64,000 bases of DNA from Niabella insulamsoli (GTDB taxonomy: Bacteria > Bacteroidota > Bacteroidia > Chitinophagales > Chitinophagaceae). Positions 45,201 through 54,150 of the stretch are shown here, piece by piece. Position 1 is the first letter of the stretch; the number at the start of each line of letters is the position of its first letter. The position numbers were made by a program, and so were the translations under genes. The stretch spans positions 62,001 to 126,000 of the forward strand of contig NZ_CP190246.1 of assembly GCF_039652435.2 (NCBI RefSeq), given 5' to 3'. The notes beneath the pieces are model-generated. The model was not told the DNA's origin. It saw only the letters and a list, made by a program, of their open reading frames with translations, and made no database searches.

Positions 45201-45512
45201 CTGAAGGTCGGTTGCTTCAGAGGTTAATTGCATGTCTCCATTGCCGGAGCTGGTAACAGTCAGGCTTGCCGGTACGTAGCCAATACTGCTAAAATTGATA
45301 ACATCCCCCACCTTTGCGGTGATGGTATATGTTCCGTCGGCATCCGTAACCGTTCCTACCGTGCTTCCCTTGACCGTGACTGAAACATTGGGTATGGGGT
45401 TACCTTCGCCATTGGTTACCTTTCCGGTAACGGGCTGTGTTTGCGCCATGAGGCGCGCGTTGCATAGCAGGAGAATAAGGCCCACCAGCAAGCATCTTAA
45501 TTTCATAGTCAT
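42267..45512 (-). CDS. SusC/RagA-family TonB-linked outer membrane receptor (locus 2)
   Basis: 1081 residues with a signal peptide (LVGLILLLCNARLMAQ); a start two codons in is also possible. Carboxypeptidase-regulatory-like domain (PVTGKVTNGEGNPIPNVSV), TonB box/linker (DVVIIGYGTQRKK), plug (GAPGATPQIRIRGFSTINN, IIDGMPYEG, KDASAASIYGSRANNGVV) and a 22-strand barrel ending LLGLNVTF. It is first in the minus-strand pair with SusD. No dedicated regulator is encoded next to it. Confidence 0.95.
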   Translation of the reverse strand: MTMKLRCLLVGLILLLCNARLMAQTQPVTGKVTNGEGNPIPNVSVTVKGSTVGTVTDADGTYTITAKVGDVINFSSIGYVPASLTVTSSGNGDMQLTSEATDLQDVVIIGYGTQRKKDLTGSVAVVDMKDLQKQPSASPIEALQGKATGVQIINDGAPGATPQIRIRGFSTINNNDPLYIIDGMPYEGKLSWLNANDIESMQVLKDASAASIYGSRANNGVVIITTRKGIKGPPRVSLDMYYGTQRPNRSRFPDFLNPQQFAEYVYQRFRNAGVTPGTSETTGANYGTNSSAPSLPEYLVAGNVYGQNITASDADPSKYNYVMDPGEFYQITKANQAGTNWFEEITRNAPMQNYQISVLGGGENSNYALSGGYFKQDGTFKYTGFERYTIRSNTSFKLLNDKVTIGENMQYSYTKGQGFGVNVNTAGSYQGEGSPIGWAYRIQTIIPVYDIMGNFAGTRGDKMGNADNPLAVLYRAKDNVNNSGQFFGSAFADILFAKGLNFRSTYGVRYETYDGISIGYPNPERSEASFTNNTLGEYRGSGSEWTWSNTLTYKNNFNDLHNLTLLAGTEAIESKWRQLDGNGNDFFVTGDLNYYYLGTAATTSAGSQGSEGALFSVFGRADYNYDDRYLVSATLRRDGSSNFGPDNRYGLFPAGSFAWRLSNESFMKATPWISDLKLRAGYGITGNQRIPSFQFLRRYASSINASFYPIAGGGGLSSGLWTNSYDNQAVKWEELKSLNIGLDFSFMNNKLDGSIDWFDRRTSGVLYPVPKPSAAVGTGSSPFINSGDIQNKGIEFSLNYHYTGGGSDPFRFDVGGFFSKYTNNIIQLAPTVSQQPYLTLRGVTTSVLKAGAPLGAFYGYQVAGIYKDQADIDNSAGYAGARVGGFKFADISGPDGVPDGIIDGQDRTVIGNPHPDFIYSLSFNASYKRFDINMFFNGSQGNELFDLTRQYTDFYAFPGAVSTRTLNAWDPVSNPGSMMPSASSAAPTIEYQSSSYYVQDGSFFRMKNLQLGYNFPVDKMFGGYISNLRLYVSASNLFIITRYSGMDPEVSQYSSTFTAPGVDMGIYPVPRQYLLGLNVTF

Positions 45513-45868
45513 AGAAATTGATTTGGGTTAGTAATAAAAAATCGTTAGCTATTTAAGAATGTTTAATACAGCAAGCGCTCAGCAATCGAGTTGAAATGTT
45601 ATAGAAATTAAGGTACTAATTTTTAATGAAGATTTTCTATGTTTTTTTGGGATGAATGACCCTGTTTTCTCAAAAATTGATTAAGTGCAAGAAATTCAAA
45701 TCTTTAGAATGGGCTTATTTTAATGAAAGCAAAAACACAAGAAGCGCTTCAGTAATAAGCATGGTTTACCTTCTACAGCACACGGTTTATATACACTTAT
45801 TATAAATGCTTGCGCGTGCGCTATATTCATACTCTACAGTTGATGCATAATTTTTACCTTTAATCCGT
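45513..45868. other. Intergenic region upstream of susC (locus 2) and the ion channel
   Basis: 356 bases with no gene. A+T-rich with weak promoter-like T- and A-runs in both directions, but no clear TTTG/TAnnTTTG pair at the right spacing on either strand. Confidence 0.5.
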
Positions 45869-46771
45869 ATGTCACTTTTACGATTAATACCAGATAAACA
45901 CGATGTGCTTCAGGACCATAATATTCCTGACCAGAAACATACGCTGAGAAGGAAGATTTATATCATCATTTTCCAGAGTGATACGCCGGCTGGGAAAGCG
46001 TTTGACATTGGCCTGTTTATACTTATCCTGGCAAATATTATTTTGCTTGTCCTCGAGAGTGTGGAGCCCATTTCAATTGGCTTTGACAAGGTTTTCAGAA
46101 TTCTCGACTATGTGTTCATGGCGATCTTTACATTCGAATACCTCTTACGCCTCTACTGCGTAAGAGAAGCGCGGCGCTACGCAAAAAGTTTTTACGGTGT
46201 GATTGATGTCCTGGCAATCTTGCCTTCCTATGCCGAATTCTTTTTACCCAATTGGCATATGCTGATGATTATTCGCTCCTTCAGGCTGCTGCGCGTGTTC
46301 CGCATTTTCCGCATGGTGCGTTTCCTGGATGAAAGCCGCTATATGGTTTTTGCGCTGATCCGAAGCTTCAGCAAAATCATGGTATTTCTGTTTTTCATTG
46401 TGTTGCTTACCGTTTTTTTGGGTTCAGTCATGTATGTGCTCGAATACGAACACAATCCCGGTTTTCACAGCATCCCCCAAAGTATTTATTGGGCCATTGT
46501 CACCATTACCACCGTCGGCTATGGCGACGTGGCGCCCACTACCGCGCTGGGCAAAATTATCGCTTCCTTCATCATGATCCTGGGTTATGCTATTATCGCC
46601 GTGCCCACAGGTATCATGTCTGCTTCGCTGGTTCGCCAATATAAAGACATGGAAAATGACGACCGGGTTTGCGAACGGTGTGGCAACAAAGACCATGCGG
46701 CAGACGCAGTGTATTGCAAAAACTGCGGCTCACGGCTGACCAAACTAAAAAGCCAGGAACCTAAATCTTAA
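45869..46771 (+). CDS. Voltage-gated-type potassium channel with a C-terminal zinc-ribbon-like tail
   Basis: 300 residues. Six membrane segments: S1 (about 44-64), S2 (79-96), S3 (109-127), S4 with spaced arginines (RSFRLLRVFRIFRMVR, near 136-151), S5 (170-190) and S6 (229-253). The P-loop with the K-selective filter TVGYGD is at residues 215-220. After S6 comes a short linker and four cysteines, Cys268-x2-Cys271 and Cys283-x2-Cys286, a zinc-ribbon-like element. It carries K+ across the cytoplasmic membrane. The tail could gate the channel through metal or redox state; that is inference. It is a single gene 97 bases downstream of nothing else on its strand. Confidence 0.9.
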   Translation: MSLLRLIPDKHDVLQDHNIPDQKHTLRRKIYIIIFQSDTPAGKAFDIGLFILILANIILLVLESVEPISIGFDKVFRILDYVFMAIFTFEYLLRLYCVREARRYAKSFYGVIDVLAILPSYAEFFLPNWHMLMIIRSFRLLRVFRIFRMVRFLDESRYMVFALIRSFSKIMVFLFFIVLLTVFLGSVMYVLEYEHNPGFHSIPQSIYWAIVTITTVGYGDVAPTTALGKIIASFIMILGYAIIAVPTGIMSASLVRQYKDMENDDRVCERCGNKDHAADAVYCKNCGSRLTKLKSQEPKS

Positions 46772-46885
46772 CAATTCCGAAACACTTCGTATTTGGCGCA
46801 TTACCGTATCTTTGAAATACGAAACTTAACGTAGTTCTTGGTTTAGAACCATATCAGTTTCTATCTCACTAAATAAAAAATACAA

Positions 46886-47866
46886 ATGAAAAAAATATTG
46901 ATTGGAGCCGCCTTGGCATTACCCTTCCTGCTAAATGCGCAGGAACAACAAGCCGATAAAAACATCGAGCGTATCATTATTACAAAGAAAGACGGGGCAG
47001 ATGAAAAGCTTAATATCGTGGTCGATGGCGATAAAATTATGCTCAATGGCAAGCCGCTGGAAGAAGGTGAAAACGGGGACGTGACGGTGAAACGTTTAAA
47101 AATAAAAGACCTTAACACCTTCAACTGGTCGCCGGAAGTTGGCAACGCGGGTCAAAATTTTAATATGATGTTCGACCGTTCGCCCAACAAAGCGATGCTG
47201 GGTGTAACCACGGATAAGTCGGATGAAGGAGCAAAAGTGATGAACGTAGCCAAAGAAACCGCTGCCGAAAAAGCCGGTTTAAAAGAGGGTGATATTATTA
47301 CGGCCGTCGATGGCAACGCGATTAGCACGCCCAGCGAACTTTCTGACGCGCTGAAGGATAAAAAGCCCGGAGACAAAGCTTCGATTACTTTTTTACGCGA
47401 TGGAAAATCTCATACCGTAACAGCGACGCTTACCAAATGGACGGCCCCCGCGATGATATGGCGTGGAAATGGCAATATGAATCATTCTGCTCCGGAAATA
47501 GACCTGGAAGAACTCATGTCCCGCATTCCGCGGAACTTCGAGAACCGAGGAAATAATTTTAGTTTTAGATATGGATTGCCGGCCGGCGGCCCTACCTTAG
47601 GTATTAAAATTCAGGACGTTGAAAAAGGTGACGGCGTAAAAATAATTGGCGTGGACAAAGGATCGGACGCCGACAAGGCCGGGCTGAAAGAGGGCGACCT
47701 TATTAAAGAGGCCAACGGAAATGCCATAAAGGGAACCAACGATCTTTTAGCTGAAAAAAGAAAGGCCGAAGCCGGCGATACGTTGAAATTAAAGGTAGAG
47801 AGAAACGGCAGGCCGCAAACCATTGATGTTACTTTAAGTAAAAAGATAAAAACTGCCGAATTATAA
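46886..47866 (+). CDS. Secreted double-PDZ-domain protein, no protease domain
   Basis: 326 residues with a signal peptide (IGAALALPFLLNAQ). Two PDZ domains, about residues 105-180 and 236-320, each with the AGLKEGD.I...NGNAI carboxylate-binding pattern. No serine protease triad is present, unlike DegP/HtrA, so it probably binds peptides or C-termini in the periplasm as an adaptor. The N-terminal 100 residues are Asp/Lys/Gly-rich and have a beta pattern. Upstream, TATCTTTG (46807-46814) matches a -7 box, but no -33 box is at the usual distance. Confidence 0.88.
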   Translation: MKKILIGAALALPFLLNAQEQQADKNIERIIITKKDGADEKLNIVVDGDKIMLNGKPLEEGENGDVTVKRLKIKDLNTFNWSPEVGNAGQNFNMMFDRSPNKAMLGVTTDKSDEGAKVMNVAKETAAEKAGLKEGDIITAVDGNAISTPSELSDALKDKKPGDKASITFLRDGKSHTVTATLTKWTAPAMIWRGNGNMNHSAPEIDLEELMSRIPRNFENRGNNFSFRYGLPAGGPTLGIKIQDVEKGDGVKIIGVDKGSDADKAGLKEGDLIKEANGNAIKGTNDLLAEKRKAEAGDTLKLKVERNGRPQTIDVTLSKKIKTAEL

Positions 47867-47955
47867 AAAGGATTTGATTTTCTGATTGTTGGATAGTTCG
47901 TTTTTGTTAGGCGCGGCGTTAGCCGCAAAAGTTAAGTTGTAAGGAAGGATTTCTC

Positions 47956-47992
47956 AAGCCGGTAGCTCAATAATTGCTGCCGGCTTTTTTTG
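47956..47992 (+). terminator. Intrinsic terminator after the PDZ gene
   Basis: AAGCCGG (47956-47962) pairs with CCGGCTT (47980-47986), extended by GTAGC/GCTGC pairing with one G-U, followed by seven or more Ts. It lies 90 bases after the stop. Confidence 0.85.
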
Positions 47993-48112
47993 CATGTTAT
48001 CAAAAGCGCCCGGCCAACTGCGCCGTAAAAGGCTGCGCGCAGTTTTTAACAAAGCAATTCTGAGCGCTTTGCGGCTTAAGTCGCAATTCCTGCTTATTTT
48101 TACGGCCTTAAA

Positions 48113-49561
48113 ATGAATACAATAAGCGAACAATACGAAGTGGTGATTGGCCTTGAAGTGCACGCCCAATTACTCACTCAGAGTAAACTTTTCTGTGGAG
48201 ACAGCATTGCTTTTGGTGCCGACGCCAACACCCATGTTAGCCCCGTAACCCTGGCTCACCCGGGTAGTTTACCCAAAATGAACCGCGAAGCCATCGCCCA
48301 TGCGGTAAAAATGGGCCTGGCCTGTCACTGTGAGATTGAGCAAAAAAATTATTTTGCCCGTAAAAATTACTTTTACCCCGACCTGCCAAAAGGCTACCAG
48401 ATTTCGCAGCACACCACCCCGATTTGTAAAAACGGCTACGTGTCTATCAAAACGGAAGCCGGAAAAAAAGAGGTAAGGCTCAACCGCATTCACATGGAAG
48501 AAGATGCGGGTAAAAGTTTACACGATGTCAACGAATCGAACACGGCTGTGGATTATAACCGCGCGGGCACGCCGCTTATTGAAATTGTAACCGAACCGGA
48601 TCTACGCAGCAGCGAGGAAGCTTTTGCTTATGTGAGCGAACTGCGGAAAATGGTGCGCTATCTGGGCGTTTGCGATGGTAATATGGAAGAAGGCAGCATG
48701 CGCTGCGATGCTAATATTTCTGTAAGAAAACGCGGCGACGAAAAGCTGGGCACCAAGGTGGAAGTAAAAAATCTCAATTCGATCAGAAACGTTAAAAGAG
48801 CGATCGATTTTGAAGCGCAACGCCTTATTAAAAAGCTCGAAGCTGGCGAAACCATCCGGCAGCAAACGCGGAGCTTCGATGCCCACAACGGAACCACTTT
48901 TGCGATAAGAGATAAAGAAGATGCAGAAGATTACCGCTATTTCCCCGATCCGGATCTGACGCCCTTTGACCTGAAAAGTGAGTTTATTGAGTCGATCAGG
49001 GCTGAAATCCCCGCGCTGCCTGCTGAGCGCGTTCACACCTACATTCATCAATACGGCTTGTCAGAATACGACGCAACGGTGCTAACGGAAGAAAAGGATG
49101 TTGCCGATTATTTCGAAGCCGCGATCGGCCACACTCAAAATTATAAGGCAGTTGCCAATTGGATGCTGGGGCCGGTAAAGAGTTTTTTAAACGAGCAGTC
49201 GCAACCTATATCCGGCTTTGTTTTGCAGCCGGCGCAAGTTGCAGCGCTCATTAAATGCGTTGACGACGGAAAACTCAGTTTTTCCACGGCCTCAACGCGG
49301 CTCTTTCAATTACTAATTCAAAACCCCACCGCCGCACCCGATGCGTTGGCAGCGCAACACAATTTGATACAGCAGTCCGACGCTTCTGCACTGGAACCCG
49401 TTGTGGATGCTGTTTTAGAACAATTGGCGGATAAAGTTGTTGCCTATAAAAAAGGAAAGAAAGGCCTCCTGGCTTTGTTCGTGGGCGAGGTGATGAAGCG
49501 AACCAAAGGAAAGGCCGATCCTAAAAAGACCAACGAAATCATTCTCGAAAAACTAAAATAG
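48113..49561 (+). CDS. gatB: Asp-tRNA(Asn)/Glu-tRNA(Gln) amidotransferase subunit B
   Basis: 482 residues, standard length. GatB opens with EVVIGLEVHAQLLT. It has NYFYPDLPKGYQISQ, the signature DYNRAGTPLIEIVTEPD, EEGSMRCDANISVR and DYRYFPDPDL, then a C-terminal GatB/YqeY helical domain ending EVMKRTKGKADPKKTNEIILEKL. It transfers ammonia to misacylated tRNA with GatA and GatC. Neither GatA nor GatC is in the window. It sits between a terminator and the thioredoxin-like gene 42 bases on. Confidence 0.97.
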   Translation: MNTISEQYEVVIGLEVHAQLLTQSKLFCGDSIAFGADANTHVSPVTLAHPGSLPKMNREAIAHAVKMGLACHCEIEQKNYFARKNYFYPDLPKGYQISQHTTPICKNGYVSIKTEAGKKEVRLNRIHMEEDAGKSLHDVNESNTAVDYNRAGTPLIEIVTEPDLRSSEEAFAYVSELRKMVRYLGVCDGNMEEGSMRCDANISVRKRGDEKLGTKVEVKNLNSIRNVKRAIDFEAQRLIKKLEAGETIRQQTRSFDAHNGTTFAIRDKEDAEDYRYFPDPDLTPFDLKSEFIESIRAEIPALPAERVHTYIHQYGLSEYDATVLTEEKDVADYFEAAIGHTQNYKAVANWMLGPVKSFLNEQSQPISGFVLQPAQVAALIKCVDDGKLSFSTASTRLFQLLIQNPTAAPDALAAQHNLIQQSDASALEPVVDAVLEQLADKVVAYKKGKKGLLALFVGEVMKRTKGKADPKKTNEIILEKLK

Positions 49562-49603
49562 CCGTTGCCCGGTGCATAGCCGCCGCAGACGCGCTCACAA
49601 TAT

Positions 49604-50776
49604 ATGAAGCAGTTAATTATTTTAAGCGTAGCCCTGTTTTCTTTAGCGGCTTGCAATCAGGAGCAAAAACATTCTTTTAAGATTTCCGGGAAAATAGCGA
49701 ATACCAGCGGCCGACAGATTTACCTGGAAGAAGTGCCGATTGGCACCATGCGCCCCGTAATCGTCGATTCTGCTGCGCTCGATAAAGACGGCCGTTTCGA
49801 GATCGAAACAGAAACGGGAGAGGCAACAATTTATAACCTTCGAATCGATCAAAATACCTATCCTGTGGCGTCGCTTATCAATGACAAGCCATCGGTTGAA
49901 ATTGAGGTGGTTATGAACGCCGAAAACAACCAGCTTCCCGAAAAGTATGAAGTAAAAGGGTCGCCCGCGAGCCAAAAGATGAAGGATTTTTTATTTGCTT
50001 TTAATGATAAACTGCAAAACATTTTCGAGGGCGTTTCCAAAATTGATAGCCTGAGCGCAAAAGGCACGCCCGACAGTACCATTGCGCCGTTGCTACAGGC
50101 GAGCAAGGCTGATATGGATGCCGCGAAAAATTATGTTTTAGATGAAATGAAAAAATCGGACAACCCCGCGTTGACGATCTATATGCTCGGCTTTTATCAA
50201 AGTTCTACCGGTAACCCCGCGCTCGGCCTCGAACCGCTGAGCAATGAGCAGGTAAACGGAATCATTGCTGATGTGATTCAGAAGAATCCCGGCCACACCG
50301 GCATGGTAGCGTTGCAGAAAGAATTGCAATCGCAGCAAAATAGTACGGCACAAGGCGGTTGGGTCGGCAAGCCTGCCCCCGATTTCACGCTTCCCGATGT
50401 GAACGGCAACCCCGTTGCGCTGAGTTCGTTCAAGGGAAAATATGTATTGCTCGATTTTTGGGCAAGCTGGTGCAAACCCTGCCGTATCGAAAATCCGAAT
50501 ATCGTTGAGGCGTATAATAAATTTAAGAATAAAAATTTCACTGTTGTGGGCGTTTCCTTAGACCAGGCTAAAAATGCGTGGCTAAAAGCGATTAAGGATG
50601 ACGAACTAACATGGCCGCACCTCAGCGATCTCAGGTTTTGGGAATCTCCGGTGGTGGCGTTATATGGTTTTGAAGGAATCCCTTTCAATGTGCTGATTGA
50701 TCCGCAGGGCAAGATCATTGCCGAGGGGCTGCGCGGGCGCTTTTTAGAATCGAAGCTGGAAGAAGTGCTGAATTAG
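49604..50776 (+). CDS. TlpA/AhpC-TSA-type thiol oxidoreductase lipoprotein with DUF4369-like N-domain
   Basis: 390 residues. The signal peptide ends with lipobox LAAC, so it is a lipoprotein. Residues about 25-120 are a beta-sandwich like the DUF4369 domain often fused to thioredoxins in Bacteroidota. After a helical linker the C-terminal thioredoxin fold (about 255-390) has the redox motif WCKPC in FWASWCKPCRIENP and GIPFNVLIDPQGKI. It reduces or oxidises disulfides outside the membrane. It follows gatB by 42 bases, but a shared transcript is not certain. Confidence 0.88.
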   Translation: MKQLIILSVALFSLAACNQEQKHSFKISGKIANTSGRQIYLEEVPIGTMRPVIVDSAALDKDGRFEIETETGEATIYNLRIDQNTYPVASLINDKPSVEIEVVMNAENNQLPEKYEVKGSPASQKMKDFLFAFNDKLQNIFEGVSKIDSLSAKGTPDSTIAPLLQASKADMDAAKNYVLDEMKKSDNPALTIYMLGFYQSSTGNPALGLEPLSNEQVNGIIADVIQKNPGHTGMVALQKELQSQQNSTAQGGWVGKPAPDFTLPDVNGNPVALSSFKGKYVLLDFWASWCKPCRIENPNIVEAYNKFKNKNFTVVGVSLDQAKNAWLKAIKDDELTWPHLSDLRFWESPVVALYGFEGIPFNVLIDPQGKIIAEGLRGRFLESKLEEVLN

Positions 50777-50870
50777 AGCGGGTTGAAACGGGAGCGGCGA
50801 ATTTTATTGAACTATATTAAGTGCTGGTTAAGAACTATTCTTGTAAATTTGCATTTCTTTTTCCAAGTAT

Positions 50871-52718
50871 ATGAGCGATCCAATTAAACACGAATGCGGA
50901 CTAGCCTTCATCCGGCTTCGCAAAAGTTTTTCCCATTATTTGAAGGAATACGGAACCGTCATGTGGGGCCTGAATAAGTTGTACCTGCTGATGGAAAAGC
51001 AGCACAACAGGGGGCAGGACGGCGCCGGAGTGGCAGCGATAAAATTAAATGTAGAACCGGGACACCCCTTTATGCACCGGATCCGAAGTGCCCAGCCGCA
51101 GGCGATCGCTTCTTTATTTCAGAATATTGCCGAGGAGGTCAACGAACTCACTAAGTATAATCCCGACATTATCAATCATCCCGGCCTGATGAAAGGCCAT
51201 GTAAAGTTTCTGGGCGAATTGTTACTCGGACATTTGCGCTACGGAACGCAGGGAAAAAATAATTCGGAGTTTTGCCATCCTTTCTTAAAAAGGCATACGA
51301 TTTCTACCCGCAACCTGGCGTTAGCGGGTAATTTTAATTTGGTGAATACCGAAGAGCTGTTCACTAAGTTGGGCATCGAGCCCGGTCCTTTTCAAAAGCA
51401 AAGCGACCTTGCGGCGATGATGGAAATCGTGCACAAACACCTGGTGGAAGCCGACGAAGCTGCTCCTGCCAAGCCCAATATAAAACAGGTATTGAAAGAT
51501 GTCATCCCGCAATTTGACGGAGGTTTTTCGGTAGGCGGCGTGACGGGCGACGGCGTGGGATTTGTTTTCCGCGATCCCCATGGCATCAGGCCATGCTATT
51601 ACTACGTTGATGACGATGTTATTGTGGCGGCTTCCGAAAGAGCGGCGATCAGAACGGCGTTTAATGTTGGTGAAAACGCGGTAAAAGAACTGATGCCCGG
51701 CAACGCGCTCATCGTTCAGGAAGACGGAAGTTTTGAAATTGACGAGGTGGTAACGCCCAAAGAGCGCAAAGCCTGCAGTTTTGAACGAATCTATTTTTCG
51801 CGCGGCAGCGATGAAAAAATTTATAAGGAAAGAAAAGCGCTGGGCTTCAACCTCAGCGAGCAGGTTTTGAACGCGATCAACTTCGACCTGAAGAATACCA
51901 TCTTTTCATATATCCCCAACACAGCTGAAGTTGCTTTTCTCGGTTTGCAGAAAGGCATGCAGATGTATTTGAATCAAATCAAAATTGATCGGATTTTAAG
52001 CTGGGGAAAAGATTATGATGAAGAAAAGCTGAGCGAAATGATCAATCGCCGCATCCGCGTGGGCAAAATCGCGATTAAGGATGTGAAAATGCGCACCTTT
52101 ATTACCGAAGATGCCAGCCGCAACGAAATGGTGCAGCACGTTTATGATGTAACCTACGGAACGGTAAGGCCGGGTATCGACACGATCGTTGTTATCGATG
52201 ATTCTATTGTAAGAGGTACTACGCTTAAACAAAGCATTATCAAAATGCTGGCCCGCCTCAAACCGAAAAAAATACTGATCTTATCGTCGGCGCCTCAAAT
52301 ACGCTACCCCGATTGTTATGGAATCGACATGAGCAAAATGGGCGATTTTATCGCATTTAATGCGGCGGTGGAAATTTTGAAAGACAGGGGCAAGGAACAA
52401 TTATTACAAGACCTCTGGCAGAAATGTAAGGACCTGAAGGCAGAAGGTTTGCTACACACAGAAAATGTGGTGCAGCAGATTTATAAAAGCAGCACCAGTA
52501 CTGAAATTTCGTATAAGATTGCAGAAATGATCACGCCTAAAGGGCTTGAAATTCCGGTTCAGGTAATTTTTCAAAGCATCGAAGACCTGCACAAAGCCTG
52601 CCCTAACAACCTCGGCGATTGGTATTTTACCGGCAACTATCCAACATCAGGTGGAAACCGCGTGGTGAACCAGGCGTTCATGAATTATATGGAAGGCAAA
52701 AACGAAAGAGGATACTAA
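50871..52718 (+). CDS. Amidophosphoribosyltransferase-like protein, long form
   Basis: 615 residues, longer than a typical PurF of 470-510. N-terminal class II glutaminase: Cys9 in HECGLAFIRL would become the nucleophile after loss of eight residues, with NRGQDGAGVA and LGHLRYGTQGK completing it. The PRPP-binding motif VVIDDSIVRGTT is near residue 445. The extra length lies in the middle and at the C-terminus. It transfers ammonia from glutamine to PRPP, the first step of purine synthesis. Bacteroidota often carry a standard PurF elsewhere, so this could be a paralogue with a different role; that is inference. Confidence 0.83.
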   Translation: MSDPIKHECGLAFIRLRKSFSHYLKEYGTVMWGLNKLYLLMEKQHNRGQDGAGVAAIKLNVEPGHPFMHRIRSAQPQAIASLFQNIAEEVNELTKYNPDIINHPGLMKGHVKFLGELLLGHLRYGTQGKNNSEFCHPFLKRHTISTRNLALAGNFNLVNTEELFTKLGIEPGPFQKQSDLAAMMEIVHKHLVEADEAAPAKPNIKQVLKDVIPQFDGGFSVGGVTGDGVGFVFRDPHGIRPCYYYVDDDVIVAASERAAIRTAFNVGENAVKELMPGNALIVQEDGSFEIDEVVTPKERKACSFERIYFSRGSDEKIYKERKALGFNLSEQVLNAINFDLKNTIFSYIPNTAEVAFLGLQKGMQMYLNQIKIDRILSWGKDYDEEKLSEMINRRIRVGKIAIKDVKMRTFITEDASRNEMVQHVYDVTYGTVRPGIDTIVVIDDSIVRGTTLKQSIIKMLARLKPKKILILSSAPQIRYPDCYGIDMSKMGDFIAFNAAVEILKDRGKEQLLQDLWQKCKDLKAEGLLHTENVVQQIYKSSTSTEISYKIAEMITPKGLEIPVQVIFQSIEDLHKACPNNLGDWYFTGNYPTSGGNRVVNQAFMNYMEGKNERGY

Positions 52719-52737
52719 GCAATTATATATTTTGATG

Positions 52738-52773
52738 AAAGCCCCGCAAGTGCTCAGCAAGCGGGGCTTTTAT
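52738..52773 (+). terminator. Probable intrinsic terminator after the PurF-like gene
   Basis: AAAGCCCCGC (52738-52747) pairs with GCGGGGCTTT (52761-52770), followed by only four Ts in all. It lies 19 bases after the stop. Strong stem, short U-run. Confidence 0.7.
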
Positions 52774-52914
52774 GTATGCGGGATGGGATTATATTTGCAG
52801 CAGGATAGAATAACAGAAGCGTTAAGAAAGATTAATTAGCGTGAAGCACGGTTAAATTTTTTGAAAAAGCAATGCTGAAAGCGATAATTTTGCCGACTAT
52901 TTGAAAAGATTTTT

Positions 52915-53397
52915 ATGAAGACATTGATTATTATCCGTCATGCCAAAGCAGAGCAGGGACATGGGACAGACAGCATGCGCCGCCTTACAGAAAGGGGCCA
53001 TCAAAACGCGGCTTTAATGGCGGCCCGCCTTGTTGAAAAAGGGTATAAGATAGACAAGATTTTTGTAAGCCCTTCAGAGCGTACCAAAGAAACAGCAGTT
53101 TATTTTGCCGAGGCGAATCATTTAGAACCCAATGACATCAAGTATTTTGACGATTTATATCTGGGCGATACCTTACAAATTACGGAGACCGTAAACTGGT
53201 TGCAGGAAAATATTCAGACACTCGCGGTAATTGGCCATAACCCCGGCGTCACCAATTTTACCAATGATATAACGGGCTCAGAAATTGAGTCGCTGCCCAC
53301 ATGCGGCATTGCTGTTATGCATATTGATTGCGATGACTGGCAGGATTTTAACGAAGCAGACAAAACCCTGGTTGAGGTAATGTCTCCAAAAGATTAG
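52915..53397 (+). CDS. SixA-type phosphohistidine phosphatase
   Basis: 160 residues. The catalytic RHA (IIIRHAKAEQG) is the SixA variant of the RHG motif, with SPSERTKETAVYF and VIGHNPGVT supplying the second Arg and His. Small cytoplasmic enzymes of this type dephosphorylate phosphohistidine on HPt or other proteins. It stands alone, 42 bases before trmB. Confidence 0.87.
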   Translation: MKTLIIIRHAKAEQGHGTDSMRRLTERGHQNAALMAARLVEKGYKIDKIFVSPSERTKETAVYFAEANHLEPNDIKYFDDLYLGDTLQITETVNWLQENIQTLAVIGHNPGVTNFTNDITGSEIESLPTCGIAVMHIDCDDWQDFNEADKTLVEVMSPKD

Positions 53398-53439
53398 CAG
53401 GATAGCGATAGTTAGCCGCATCAAAATTTTTCCTAAAAA

Positions 53440-54150
53440 ATGGGACAGAAAAAACTGATCCGCTTTGCGGAATTAAACACTTTTGCCAACGTGCTTCAGT
53501 TTCCGGAAAATATCGGGGGGCAATGGGCTGCGCATTTTGGAAACCAAAATCCGCTCATTTTAGAATTGGCTTGCGGAAAAGGAGAATATGCTTTAGGCCT
53601 CGCCAAATTGTATCCTCAGAAAAATGCTATTGGCGTCGATATCAAAGGCAACCGTTTGTGGGTGGGCGCGAAAAAAGCTTTGCAGCAGGGGCTTAAAAAT
53701 GTGGCCTATCTACGTGCACAAATTGAACAGCTTAATCAATATTTCTCGCCCCATGAAGCAGATGAAATCTGGATCACTTTTCCTGATCCGCAGCTGCGTT
53801 ATTCTAAAGCGAAAAAGAGGTTGACGCATCCCCGTTTCCTGCGCGTGTACCAGGAAGTAATAAAACCTGGGGGAAAAATACATTTGAAAACCGATAGCCC
53901 GGATCTTTACAGGTTTACAAAGGAAGTAATCGACAGGTATGACTGTAACCTGATCACCGATATCAATGATCTTTATCAGCAGGAAAACATATCCGAAGAG
54001 CTTAAAATAAAAACACATTACGAGGCACTCGATATTGCGCAAAGTAGCCGCATTCACTATTTATGCTTTACTTTACCTGAGGATTTGGGCGGCGTTGAAA
54101 AAGACGCGGCGCTAAAAGAAGCCATCAGGTATGAATTGGATAGAGGGTGA
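53440..54150 (+). CDS. trmB: tRNA (guanine-N7)-methyltransferase
   Basis: 236 residues. The SAM-binding motif LELACGKGEYALGLA (about residues 37-51) and IGVDIKGNR fit the class I methyltransferase fold. The TrmB signature ITFPDPQ..YSKAKKRLTHPRFL with the catalytic Asp is present near residue 115. It makes m7G46 in tRNA. The next gene (DUF5522) starts 20 bases inside its 3' end. Confidence 0.95.
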   Translation: MGQKKLIRFAELNTFANVLQFPENIGGQWAAHFGNQNPLILELACGKGEYALGLAKLYPQKNAIGVDIKGNRLWVGAKKALQQGLKNVAYLRAQIEQLNQYFSPHEADEIWITFPDPQLRYSKAKKRLTHPRFLRVYQEVIKPGGKIHLKTDSPDLYRFTKEVIDRYDCNLITDINDLYQQENISEELKIKTHYEALDIAQSSRIHYLCFTLPEDLGGVEKDAALKEAIRYELDRG

